From contig NZ_JANFOJ010000001.1 of assembly GCF_024385605.1 (NCBI RefSeq), positions 248,001-312,000 on the forward strand: a stretch of 64,000 nt of DNA, read 5' to 3'. The DNA comes from Sporolactobacillus sp. STSJ-5 (GTDB taxonomy: Bacteria > Bacillota > Bacilli > Bacillales > Sporolactobacillaceae). The position numbers were made by a program, and so were the translations under genes. Every line of letters begins with the position of its first letter. Positions within the stretch are counted from its first letter, which is position 1. The notes beneath the pieces were generated by a model. It ran no database searches and was not told where the DNA came from. It was given only the letters and a program-made list of their open reading frames with translations. Shown in pieces: positions 24,575-32,432 of this stretch.

Positions 24575-24769
24575 TCAGTTGTTGATGATTTTCTTGAGCT
24601 TCTTAGCTAGAGTTGATGTTGCAATCGTGCTCTTGTCGAGGTTGCGTTTCTGCTTATTCGACTTGTGGCTGAACATATGACTCGTGAAGCCGTGTTCCCG
24701 TTTGAACTTGCCGGTACCTGTCTTCTTGAAACGCTTTGCGGCACCTTTGTGTGTTTTCATTTTTGGCAT
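24575..24769 (-). CDS. rpmI: 50S ribosomal protein L35
   Basis: 64 aa, very basic, beginning [20 protein letters not shown], the L35 signature. Sits between infC and rplT with a strong AGGAGG site. No anomalies. Confidence 0.97.
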   Translation of the reverse strand: MPKMKTHKGAAKRFKKTGTGKFKREHGFTSHMFSHKSNKQKRNLDKSTIATSTLAKKLKKIINN

Positions 24770-24847
24770 AAAAAGAATCCTCCTAGTAAGATCAGCATCT
24801 AATAGCAGCCGAAATCGCTAATAGAGCTGTTCCGTTAAATTGCTGTA

Positions 24848-25363
24848 TTACTTCTCGGCTTTTGGCGCAAGCACAAGAAACATGCTGCGTCCTTCCATTT
24901 TCGGCTTTGCCTCGACAACACTGATATCTGCACATTCCTCAGCGAGTTTTTCCAGCACCTGCCGTCCAAGATTAGAGTGCGTGATTGCACGACCCCTGAA
25001 TCGTACGGAAGCTTTTACTTTATCGCCTTTTTCAAGAAATTTCTTGGCATTGCGCATTTTCGTATTAAAGTCATGTTCTTCAATACTCGGACTAAGCCGA
25101 ATTTCTTTCAAACTGATGACTTTCTGGTTCTTTCGCGCTTCACGTTCTTTTTTCTGTTGTTCGAACCGGAATTTGCCGTAATCCATGATTCGGCAAACCG
25201 GAGGCTTAGCGCCGGGAGCAACCATCACCAAGTCAAGATTCACATTGTGAGCCATAGCTAGTGCTTCTGCTTTCGACTTAATGCCGACCTGTTCTCCGTT
25301 CTGACCAATCAGACGAACCTGCTGCGCACGAATACCTTCGTTGACAATCATATCTTTGCTAAT
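24848..25363 (-). CDS. infC: Translation initiation factor IF-3 (AUU start)
   Basis: 171 aa if translation begins at the ATT at 25363 ([13 protein letters not shown]…), which has GGAGGT eight bases upstream. The frame is open to a TTG at 25417, but that lies inside the leader terminator and adds residues not found in IF-3. AUU starts are known for infC in Geobacillus and E. coli, where IF-3 rejects its own non-AUG start and so limits its level. N-domain (about 1-75), linker helix ([18 protein letters not shown]) and C-domain (about 85-171, [11 protein letters not shown]) are intact. Confidence 0.95.
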   Translation of the reverse strand: MSKDMIVNEGIRAQQVRLIGQNGEQVGIKSKAEALAMAHNVNLDLVMVAPGAKPPVCRIMDYGKFRFEQQKKEREARKNQKVISLKEIRLSPSIEEHDFNTKMRNAKKFLEKGDKVKASVRFRGRAITHSNLGRQVLEKLAEECADISVVEAKPKMEGRSMFLVLAPKAEK

Positions 25364-25412
25364 ATTGAGCCACCTCCAAATAAATTTGAGCAAATCGCTG
25401 GCTAAGTGAGCA

Positions 25413-25537
25413 AACAAAAATACGGGCGTGAAAACGCCCGTATTGACTATTTATTCCTTAATTCATACCTGGCAACAGCATTTCTGCGTCGAACAGGTGA
25501 GAAGCCGGGCGCCTCTGCTTTACTCATTGTCAATTCC
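25413..25537 (-). ncRNA. L20-type autoregulatory leader with attenuator (infC-rpmI-rplT)
   Basis: About 120 bases of leader between the promoter and infC end in a strong intrinsic terminator: ATACGGGCG (25420-25428) pairs with CGCCCGTAT (25435-25443), then TTTTTGTTT on the minus strand. The position matches the L20 leader of B. subtilis, where L20 binding favours termination. A 26-codon open frame in the leader (25447-25527) is noted but not called a gene. Confidence 0.8.
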
Positions 25538-25543
25538 TCAATT

Positions 25544-25572
25544 ACTATATCATGTCTGAATCCTTATTGCAA
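25544..25572 (-). promoter_or_regulatory. Promoter of infC-rpmI-rplT
   Basis: Minus strand TTGCAA (25572-25567), 17-base spacer, TATAGT (25549-25544). Confidence 0.75.
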
Positions 25573-25585
25573 GTTTTACTTTGCT

Positions 25586-26167
25586 TTAAGAATGAACTTT
25601 TTCACAATTTTTCATTAGAAAATCGAACAGCATGTCATGGCTGACTTTCTCTGCTTCTTTCTCCAATCCAAGCTGACGCAGTATTTCAAGACCGATTGGC
25701 AGCGTTGTTCCTGCAGCTCGAGATGTAATAACTTTTCCCGAAACAACCACAGGATCCTCGCTATATGTCGCATCTTTAATATGGTCCTTGAAGTCCGGAT
25801 TGCTTGTTGCCGTTTCGCCTTTCAGCACTCCGGCACGTTCCAAAGCAATCGGAGCGGCGCAAATAGCAGCAACGAGTTTCCCATTCTTTTTGTAGGAACG
25901 AATCAGCTTCTGAGCACGTTCATCGTCGCGCAAAGTCGTCGCACCCTTAACGCCACCCGGAAGGTAGATCCCATCAAAATTGTGCAAACCATCACTATCA
26001 ATGCTCACATCTGCTTTGACGACAATATTTCTTGAACCTTCAACGAGCAAGGTCGGGGCAAGTGAACAAAGAACAACCTTAACTCCGCCTCGACGAAGTA
26101 CATCGACCGCTGTTACTGCTTCCGTCTCTTCAAATCCTTCTGCAAGCAATACGAGAAATTTCTTCAT
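25586..26167 (-). CDS. DJ-1/PfpI (YajL-like) family protein
   Basis: 193 aa from the ATG at 26167, which has GGGAG upstream; the frame is open to 26215 without a better site. Begins with KKFLVLLAEGFEETEAVTAVDVLRRGG, typical of DJ-1/YajL; the nucleophile elbow is AAICAAPIALERAG (Cys near residue 106), and Glu in AEGFEE (near 16) would be its partner. Family members act as glyoxalase/deglycase or chaperone-type stress proteins. The gene stands alone between infC and a cluster of tiny ORFs, where B. subtilis has thrS. Confidence 0.88.
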   Translation of the reverse strand: MKKFLVLLAEGFEETEAVTAVDVLRRGGVKVVLCSLAPTLLVEGSRNIVVKADVSIDSDGLHNFDGIYLPGGVKGATTLRDDERAQKLIRSYKKNGKLVAAICAAPIALERAGVLKGETATSNPDFKDHIKDATYSEDPVVVSGKVITSRAAGTTLPIGLEILRQLGLEKEAEKVSHDMLFDFLMKNCEKVHS

Positions 26168-26231
26168 CAACACGCGCTCCCTTTTTCTTTCATCGTACCA
26201 CATCAATTCGACCAATCAAAGCAGAGCGCAG

Positions 26232-26294
26232 TCAAAGGAATTGTGTACCCTTTCCGAAACGTCCGCGAACTGCTGAAGTCATGTTGATCATCAT
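26232..26294 (-). CDS. Small ORF, 20 aa, with a strong ribosome site
   Basis: ATG at 26294 preceded by GAGGAGGAGATTTAA; encodes MMINMTSAVRGRFGKGTQFL. It follows the yrzI-like gene on the same strand by 32 bases. No family recognised. The strong site and the MM start shared with the two neighbouring small ORFs support translation; function unknown. Confidence 0.4.
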   Translation of the reverse strand: MMINMTSAVRGRFGKGTQFL

Positions 26295-26326
26295 TTAAAT
26301 CTCCTCCTCATTATTTTTTTGATTGA

Positions 26327-26479
26327 TTATCGGATGTATCGTTCATATTCAAAACGTTTGTCAAGCATCTTATTTCTCAGCGCGTCAATACGCCTACGAT
26401 CTTCATAGCGTTCACGCAACGGTCTTGGTCTTCTGACCGTAATCGTAAAGGTCAATGCAAATAAATTGAATTTCATCAT
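26327..26479 (-). CDS. YrzI-like small protein
   Basis: 50 aa from the ATG at 26479 with GGGAGGGAGGTC upstream. A hydrophobic start (MMKFNLFALTFTITV) followed by a strongly charged arginine-rich tail fits the YrzI family of small Bacillus proteins (about 46-50 aa) of unknown function. The frame is open upstream to 26578, and ATG at 26569 also has an AAAGGATG site, so an extended product of about 80 aa is possible. Confidence 0.6.
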   Translation of the reverse strand: MMKFNLFALTFTITVRRPRPLRERYEDRRRIDALRNKMLDKRFEYERYIR

Positions 26480-26691
26480 GGTATGACCTCCCTCCCTATT
26501 TATTGGTCTTTCATTGAAAAATTCCTTTGCTTCAATCGGCATACTTAAATGTGCAGTTGCTGTTGACATAGTCTTCATCCTTTCATTTTAGTTGTTGGTT
26601 TAACCGCTCGGAGCCATGCTGCGCATGCCCGAGGGCAAGAATGGTTTATATAAAAGCGGAGCGCTAAGCGCTGAGCTTTACACCCAAAAGG

Positions 26692-26727
26692 CAAAAAAAA
26701 GACCGTAACGACAATGCCGGTACGGTC
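26692..26727 (-). terminator. Terminator, first of a tandem pair
   Basis: GACCGTA (26701-26707) pairs with TACGGTC (26721-26727); on the minus strand a run of eight T follows. It would end transcripts of the 27-aa ORF at 26809-26892. Confidence 0.8.
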
Positions 26728-26739
26728 AAAAAAGAGCAT

Positions 26740-26769
26740 AAAAAGACCGCAGTCATTCGAGACCTGCGG
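26740..26769 (-). terminator. Terminator, second of a tandem pair
   Basis: CCGCAG (26747-26752) with CTGCGG (26764-26769) and TCTTTTT on the minus strand, upstream of the first terminator in the direction of transcription. Confidence 0.65.
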
Positions 26770-26808
26770 ATCCGTTCTTATTTTATACTAATCATATACT
26801 CATCATTG

Positions 26809-26892
26809 TTAGCGCAATAAGGAATTCGTTAAGGTCACCCGGACAGTATATTCAATTGATGATACGGCAACGTTCATTCCAAGTGTCATCAT
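26809..26892 (-). CDS. Small ORF, 27 aa, with a strong ribosome site
   Basis: ATG at 26892 preceded by AAAGGAGGTCATCAAGAC. The peptide starts MMTLGMNVAVSSIEYTVRVT and ends NSLLR. Like the yrzI-like gene it opens with MM and a beta-prone T/V/I stretch ending in a basic residue, so it may be a distant or shortened relative. Two terminators follow. No function can be named. Confidence 0.4.
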   Translation of the reverse strand: MMTLGMNVAVSSIEYTVRVTLTNSLLR

Positions 26893-27011
26893 GTCTTGAT
26901 GACCTCCTTTCAATTCGTTTTTTGCTCTTTCATTATATATGGTAAATGTTTCATTGTAAACCTGAAAATGAAGAATAGGCAAACTAATTCTTTAATCAAT
27001 ACTCATTCTCA

Positions 27012-27839
27012 TTATTGGGACACTCGATTTTCACTGCTCAGATGCAGCGTTGAGTGAACAAAACAGACACGATCCTCGAACACACGGTGCAATGTCTTCA
27101 TCATCCCATGCTCCGGTCGGTCCGTATAAACAATCACCTGTTTCGGTGCAAGCGCAATTAAGGATAGCACGATGGAAGGCTCAGCCTCGATGCCCCATTG
27201 CTTCAACAGCGGATAAAAAGAGCGTACCGATTGTACATTGCGAATCAGTCGATGGTGATCGTCAAACAACCGAAACGGATGTTCATCATAAACTTCAATT
27301 TTTTCACAGAGCGGTTTGTATGCTCTGATAATGCGTCTCAGCTTGTCTATAAAAACCTGATATTCTTGCTCCAGCTTATATTCATCAATCGCAATTTCGA
27401 CATATTGGCGCAATGCTTTTTTATAGGCAGTCAAACGAAAACGAATAATGGATTCGAAGGAAAAAGAATTGTGTTCCTTCAGAATACCTTCCAATGATTC
27501 CATAATCGTTTCGCGCCGATCCTGAAGGGCATCCATCTGAGGCAAGTCATTCTTCTCACCGGCAAAAATAGCCGAAACAATATTTAAAATAGCCACCTGT
27601 TCTTCCGGCTCGGTGAAATAATAATAGCGTTTAATAATGGTCATGATCCAATCTTTTTCATGTTCTTCGATAATATAACGCGTAATTAACTGGGCAAACT
27701 CTTTATAATCTACCGTTTTCTCCGGAAAAACGGCTAAACGGCTGTTAATCAGCAGCACACCGGTTACTTGTCTGAAGGAAGAAGGCAATCTGCGATAAAA
27801 ATCTGCCGCCTCCTGCTGGGTATCAAAAACAATCTCCAA
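27012..27839 (-). CDS. ytxC: YtxC-like sporulation-associated protein
   Basis: 275 aa from a TTG at 27839 that follows GGGGAGGA at eight bases; an ATG at 27899 in frame has no ribosome site, and family similarity appears to begin near MEIVFDTQQEAADFYRRL. The gene follows dnaB-dnaI on the same strand, as ytxC does in B. subtilis, and the length (about 280) fits. It is largely helical, with no membrane segment or catalytic motif that I can name. The family is annotated as putative sporulation protein with unknown activity. Confidence 0.8.
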   Translation of the reverse strand: MEIVFDTQQEAADFYRRLPSSFRQVTGVLLINSRLAVFPEKTVDYKEFAQLITRYIIEEHEKDWIMTIIKRYYYFTEPEEQVAILNIVSAIFAGEKNDLPQMDALQDRRETIMESLEGILKEHNSFSFESIIRFRLTAYKKALRQYVEIAIDEYKLEQEYQVFIDKLRRIIRAYKPLCEKIEVYDEHPFRLFDDHHRLIRNVQSVRSFYPLLKQWGIEAEPSIVLSLIALAPKQVIVYTDRPEHGMMKTLHRVFEDRVCFVHSTLHLSSENRVSQ

Positions 27840-27982
27840 TGGTTCATCCTCCCCGTCCCAACTTATATTATGACTATATGGGGGGAAGTCCTCATTCATG
27901 CTTTCAACTGAAAGATTATTTTTAATATCTAAATTTTAGTGCTGTTTTTCAAAGCAAATGTTCTGAACCCTGAACATAATTT

Positions 27983-28915
27983 TTATCGACGATTAGAGCC
28001 TTCCATTTTGACAAGCTTCGTAAAATGGCGAATCCGTTCCATCAGCCGCTTCGCTTTGACGTTCTCAATGCCGCTTTTCTGTGAATAAGAAAAATGGTCT
28101 TCCAATTCATCATAATTAAAGTTGGACGTGTATAGTGTCGGCAAATGATCCATCATTCGGTATTGAAGAATGCTGCCGAGCACCTCATCGCGCACCCATG
28201 GCGTAATGGTTTCAGCTCCGATATCATCAAGAATCAGAACCGGAGTTTTTTTCAGAACGTCAAGCTTAGCATCAACCGTATTATCTTGTATCGCACTTTT
28301 TATTTCTCTGAAAAAGTCGGGAACATAGACAATAAGCGAAGCAATATGGCGCCGTTCGGCCAATCGATTCATGATTGCACCCATTAGATATGTTTTCCCG
28401 ATCCCGAACTGTCCGCATAGATAAAGTCCCTTAGTCTCGGCAGGATCAGCTAAATAGTCCTTAACGAACTCGCCCGCTGCAAGAATAGCCTCTTGGCGTC
28501 CGCCTTCTCCCTTGTCAAGCGTAGCAAATGTGGCGCTTAAAATATCTTTAGGCACGTAATAGCTTCGAATTAATTCGCTCTGATGCTCTTTTGATTCGCG
28601 TTCGTGAAGCAGAGGACAAGGTGAGAAGGTCAGCGAAGGTGTGCCCTTATCATTTACTAATTGCGGCCGATATCCCTTCATCATATTTGGACATTGGTCC
28701 AGTCCGGGACAATGCGCACAATGCTTCTGTTCCGAGACAAATTGATAAAGTCGCGACAAGCTTCTTGTCCACGCAGCCGAACTGATCTCCGGATTTTTTT
28801 CAGCGAATTGACGGATAGCCGGATTATTCTTAAGCGCACCCGAAAGCTGATCCCATTTTTCTTGCATCGCCTGCTGAGCGGCTAAATCTTTGAAAAAAGA
28901 ATGAATCGGTTCCAT
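27983..28915 (-). CDS. dnaI: Primosomal protein DnaI (helicase loader)
   Basis: 310 aa. N-terminal helicase-interaction domain with zinc-type cysteines C66, C69 and C75 (CAHCPGLDQC), then an AAA+ ATPase: Walker A GQFGIGKT (168-175), Walker B VLILDDIGAE (about 231-240), sensor-1 region TLYTSNFNYDEL. With DnaB and DnaD it loads the replicative helicase DnaC at oriC and restart sites. AGGGAGGAG precedes the ATG; it follows dnaB by 27 bases. Confidence 0.95.
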   Translation of the reverse strand: MEPIHSFFKDLAAQQAMQEKWDQLSGALKNNPAIRQFAEKNPEISSAAWTRSLSRLYQFVSEQKHCAHCPGLDQCPNMMKGYRPQLVNDKGTPSLTFSPCPLLHERESKEHQSELIRSYYVPKDILSATFATLDKGEGGRQEAILAAGEFVKDYLADPAETKGLYLCGQFGIGKTYLMGAIMNRLAERRHIASLIVYVPDFFREIKSAIQDNTVDAKLDVLKKTPVLILDDIGAETITPWVRDEVLGSILQYRMMDHLPTLYTSNFNYDELEDHFSYSQKSGIENVKAKRLMERIRHFTKLVKMEGSNRR

Positions 28916-28942
28916 CCAAACGCTCCTCCCTTATCTACATGT

Positions 28943-30325
28943 TCATATATTATTTAAGTAATCCTCAAGCCATTTTGCTCTCTGTTTTACAGCTTCGTCG
29001 TCATCCTTGGATTGTTGTTCAGGTTGTTTCGGATTCTTCATCCATTCTGGAACGACCTCATGATGCTCATTCTGAGATGATTTTCTTGTCCGTCGTGTAC
29101 TTTGCGCTTGCCCTGATGCCTTGCCTTTCTTCTGTTGCTCTCGTTTCCTTTGCTCTTCGCGTGCGTAAGCCATTGCCTCGGGCACCGTCCGCACATTTGC
29201 CCTTGCCCATTGCGCAGCAACCTTCTCTACAAATGATTTATTAAGATTATGATCGTTCACCTGAGAAATGTAGTCAATTAATACATTGATTACTCCGGGA
29301 TTCAGTTTTGTATCGAACATCAGGTTTTCAATTAAACGTAAATCGGGTGCTGCCGGCTTGCTTCCCTGTCCAAGCGCTTCAAGCAATTGATAGGGCGAGT
29401 TCCGTTCATACCATGCAATCAGCTGTTCCTCTGCGTTCTGCGGCTCTCTGTCCACAATCTTCCGCTCTTCATGTGGCTGTGTTCGCTCATAAAGAGCAGG
29501 CATCTCGTCCGAGCCATGCTCAAGCAAATAAAAGTCGCGTACTTCTTTTCGCAATGCGGAGATGTCAACCGTGCCTGTATGCAGTGCTGCGGACTGCACC
29601 GCACGGCTCATATCATAGGGCTCAGTCTGATAGACGAACGCCAGCTTATCAATGGCGAGCCGCACCTCATCAGTCAGCGCATCTTCGCTAAGGATCGCAT
29701 CAGAGAGATACGTCAGCATTTTCTTAAAATCAAAGTGATTGCTGAAACGGACCTTAGGGGTTTCCGACCGCATGACCCAAGATCCGTTTGAGGCCGTATT
29801 TAGCCTTTCATCTGTTGTTTCTGCAGACGGCAATGACTGAAACACTTCGTCAAAATGAGCGGATACATCTTCATAGTCATCCGTGCTGATCGATTTACTT
29901 TCAAAAAGGCTGCTCAATCGTTTATACTCTCTCGGACCAACCTGACGATATAAAAATAAATTTAAAAAACCGTCTTTAAAAAATAAATCCGGTGTCAGAG
30001 GCGGCTCAAGATAATAGGCAAATCGGCCGGGGGTTGCTCCCTTTTTCTTCAAGGTTTGCAGCAGCCCGACGGCCTCTAATTTTTTTCTTGCTTTAAGTAT
30101 TCGATCCAATGGCAGGTTCATCGATCCCATGAGATGATGATGCGTCAAAAATTCCTCCGTATCATCAATTTCCTGCCAAAATGTAAAGTACATACTCGCC
30201 GCATCGATGCCGATCAGAGGCTGGTAAAGGCATGTAATAATCCTCTGGTCAAAAGGATGAAGCAGTCCATTCGTCAGTACATGATAATGATCTCCGGGCA
30301 GCACTTCTTTCCATGACTGCATCAT
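28943..30325 (-). CDS. dnaB: Replication initiation and membrane-attachment protein DnaB
   Basis: 460 aa from the ATG at 30325 (MMQSWKEVLPGDHYHV), six bases after GGGGGA; upstream in-frame starts fit worse. N-terminal DDBH1-like winged helix (about 10-110, IITCLYQPLIGIDAASMYFTFW matches Bacillus DnaB), central DDBH2 domain, and a C-terminal low-complexity Gln/Lys/Glu-rich tail with PEWMKNP near the end. In Bacillus it acts with DnaD and DnaI as helicase co-loader. The order nrdR-dnaB-dnaI is conserved. Confidence 0.93.
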   Translation of the reverse strand: MMQSWKEVLPGDHYHVLTNGLLHPFDQRIITCLYQPLIGIDAASMYFTFWQEIDDTEEFLTHHHLMGSMNLPLDRILKARKKLEAVGLLQTLKKKGATPGRFAYYLEPPLTPDLFFKDGFLNLFLYRQVGPREYKRLSSLFESKSISTDDYEDVSAHFDEVFQSLPSAETTDERLNTASNGSWVMRSETPKVRFSNHFDFKKMLTYLSDAILSEDALTDEVRLAIDKLAFVYQTEPYDMSRAVQSAALHTGTVDISALRKEVRDFYLLEHGSDEMPALYERTQPHEERKIVDREPQNAEEQLIAWYERNSPYQLLEALGQGSKPAAPDLRLIENLMFDTKLNPGVINVLIDYISQVNDHNLNKSFVEKVAAQWARANVRTVPEAMAYAREEQRKREQQKKGKASGQAQSTRRTRKSSQNEHHEVVPEWMKNPKQPEQQSKDDDEAVKQRAKWLEDYLNNI

Positions 30326-30396
30326 GTTCATTCCCCCATTCTGCGTCTGTTGCGCAGAAATCAAGGATCCGTTCTTCGTCGGCCTTCCTCAATCTC

Positions 30397-30876
30397 TTAC
30401 TTCTTGCTTTTCTTTTCTTTCTCTAATTGATCTTTCAATTCCTGGATCTTCTTGGCGAATACATTAATATCCGTAAACTGTCTATACACTGAAGCAAACC
30501 GGACATAAGCAACCTCGTCCACTTTTGCTAATTCATTCATCACAAGTTCGCCGATCTCATGGCTGTTCACTTCCGAACGTCCATCATCGCGAAGCTTCTT
30601 TTCCACATGATTTGCGAGCTGTTCGAGCCGTTCAAGGGGAACCGGGCGTTTTTCGCAGGCTTTTATAAGTCCGCGCAGCATTTTTTCATGACTGAAGGCT
30701 TCTCTCGTTTCTCCCTTTTTTACGACCACTAAAGGAGTTTCCTCCACCTTTTCAAAGGTCGTAAAACGGTGATGACATAGCTCACATTCTCTACGTCTGC
30801 GTATCGCCCGTCCATTGTCAACGGGACGGGAGTCAAGCACTTTCGTCGCCATTTGTTTACAGCTTGGACAGCGCAT
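30397..30876 (-). CDS. nrdR: Transcriptional repressor NrdR
   Basis: 159 aa starting MRCPSCK at the ATG at 30876 (GGAG eleven bases upstream; a GTG at 30888 is possible). Zinc ribbon CPSC…CELCHHRF (residues 3-34) followed by an ATP-cone (about 49-139, [19 protein letters not shown]). NrdR represses ribonucleotide reductase genes in response to dATP/ATP. Upstream of dnaB as in B. subtilis (ytcG). Confidence 0.96.
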   Translation of the reverse strand: MRCPSCKQMATKVLDSRPVDNGRAIRRRRECELCHHRFTTFEKVEETPLVVVKKGETREAFSHEKMLRGLIKACEKRPVPLERLEQLANHVEKKLRDDGRSEVNSHEIGELVMNELAKVDEVAYVRFASVYRQFTDINVFAKKIQELKDQLEKEKKSKK

Positions 30877-30958
30877 TTTTCTTTTCACTCCATTCGCTGT
30901 TTTCGATAAATCTATTGTATCCTACATGGCAACTTATGAAAAGGCAGGCAAGTTATGC

Positions 30959-31564
30959 TCATGTCTCATCCAAAATAGACCAGCGGCGCAGCAAACGGCG
31001 AAGCTGAGCTTCAGACTCCTGAATCGAACCATTATTGTCAATCACTGCATCTGCTCTTTTCACTTTATCAAGCAGCGGGATTTGCGAAGCGATACGTGCA
31101 CGCGCCTGATGCTCAGTCAATTTATTTCTGGACATGAGCCGATGCAACTGATTTTCTTCAGTCACAGCTACAACCAAAGTCTGATCAACCCAAGATTCCA
31201 AGCCGTTTTCATACAGGAGCGGAATATCCAAAAAAACAACACGGGCACCTTGTTTCTCAAGTTGATCCAGTGTTTCGTTCATCCGACAACGAATGATGGG
31301 ATGTAGAAGTTCATCTAATTGATGACGTTTAATGCTGTCCTGAAAGACAAGAGCACCCAATTTTCTCCGATCCAGTTCACCTGTCGGCAAAATCATCGTT
31401 TCTCCAAAATGTTCAGCGATTTTTGCAAGCGCTGGTTCTCCCGGAACAACGATCTCACGCGAGATTTTATCGGCATCAATAACCGGGTAGCCGTGTTGTA
31501 TCAGCCAGTGTGAAATGGTGCTTTTCCCGCTTGCGATCCCGCCTGTCACTCCGATTTTCTTCAT
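30959..31564 (-). CDS. coaE: Dephospho-CoA kinase
   Basis: 201 aa starting MKKIGVTGGIASGKS with the P-loop at 8-15. The ATG at 31564 overlaps the mutM stop as ATGA, which fixes the start; the longer frame to 31597 would read into mutM. CoaE phosphorylates the 3'-OH of dephospho-CoA, the last step of CoA synthesis. It is translationally coupled to mutM, the usual Bacillus arrangement (polA-mutM-ytaF-coaE) but without ytaF. Confidence 0.95.
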   Translation of the reverse strand: MKKIGVTGGIASGKSTISHWLIQHGYPVIDADKISREIVVPGEPALAKIAEHFGETMILPTGELDRRKLGALVFQDSIKRHQLDELLHPIIRCRMNETLDQLEKQGARVVFLDIPLLYENGLESWVDQTLVVAVTEENQLHRLMSRNKLTEHQARARIASQIPLLDKVKRADAVIDNNGSIQESEAQLRRLLRRWSILDET

Positions 31565-32400
31565 TTTTTCGAACCTCTTGGTTGGCAAACCGGGCAAAAA
31601 TGTGTCCCGCGTCCGCCAACTTTTATTTTTTCAATTGGCGTGCCGCAACGTATGCAAGGCTCACCCGTTCTTCCGTACACATTTAATTGCTGTTGAAAAA
31701 GTCCCATATGACCTTGACTGTTCACAAACGTGCGGATTGTGCTGCCGCCCTGCTTAACGGCTTCACTCAATGTCTCAACAATTGCCTTTATAATTCGACT
31801 CAATTGATCGCCAGTTAGTGTGCAAGCGACAGTCGTCGGGTGAACACCAGCCTTAAATAAGGATTCATCAACATAAATATTCCCAAGTCCGACAAGAACG
31901 GTCTGATCAAGTAGCACTTGTTTTATCGTTCTCTTTGTATTTCGGCAGGCAGCCGCAAGATACTCTTCGGTCAGATCTGAGGACAGCGGCTCGGGACCAA
32001 GCTTTGAAAGCGGCAGATGATTCCATTCATCACCTTTATCAAAAAGATGCATGGTGCCGAATTTGCGAACATCCCGATAACGAAGTGCAGTATTATCGGT
32101 AAAGTGAAAGATCACATGAGTATAAGCATCAAGTGGCTCACTTTCCGGATCCAAGCGATATCGCCCTTCCATCCTCAGATGTGATACAAGGACAAGATCA
32201 TCGAAATCAAGCAGCAAAAATTTTCCGCGACGCTGCACATCCGTCAGCGTTTCCCCAATCAATTGAGCTTTGAATTGATTAATGTCTATTGGTCGACGGA
32301 TAATATTCGGCCAGCGTACGTCAACACTTTTCACCGTTTTTCCAATAACAAGCTCATTCAACGTTCTCTTCACAGTTTCCACTTCTGGTAATTCCGGCAA
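31561..32400 (-). CDS. mutM: Formamidopyrimidine-DNA glycosylase (Fpg/MutM)
   Basis: 279 aa. Starts MPELPEVETV, with the catalytic Pro2 and Glu3; the helix-two-turn-helix region includes QVLLDQTVLVGLGNIYVDESLF, and the C-terminal zinc finger is CIRC…CPVC (about residues 249-272) with a preceding YGRTGEPC. It excises 8-oxoguanine and formamidopyrimidines with AP-lyase activity. It lies 32 bases downstream of polA and overlaps coaE. Confidence 0.97.
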   Translation of the reverse strand: MPELPEVETVKRTLNELVIGKTVKSVDVRWPNIIRRPIDINQFKAQLIGETLTDVQRRGKFLLLDFDDLVLVSHLRMEGRYRLDPESEPLDAYTHVIFHFTDNTALRYRDVRKFGTMHLFDKGDEWNHLPLSKLGPEPLSSDLTEEYLAAACRNTKRTIKQVLLDQTVLVGLGNIYVDESLFKAGVHPTTVACTLTGDQLSRIIKAIVETLSEAVKQGGSTIRTFVNSQGHMGLFQQQLNVYGRTGEPCIRCGTPIEKIKVGGRGTHFCPVCQPRGSKK

Positions 32401-32432
32401 ACGACTTCCCCCTCAACACCTGTGCTGCGACT

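Noticed and set aside
24848-25417. 189-aa form of IF-3 from the TTG at 25417
   Set aside because: That start lies in the leader terminator and adds non-family residues; the AUU at 25363 has the ribosome site.
25447-25527. 26-codon open frame with GAGGAA upstream inside the infC leader
   Set aside because: The segment is better explained as the structured L20-binding leader; a leader peptide is not needed. Kept only as a remark.
28939-29791. Several plus-strand open frames of 100-134 codons opposite dnaB
   Set aside because: They are antisense shadows of dnaB with no ribosome sites or family similarity.
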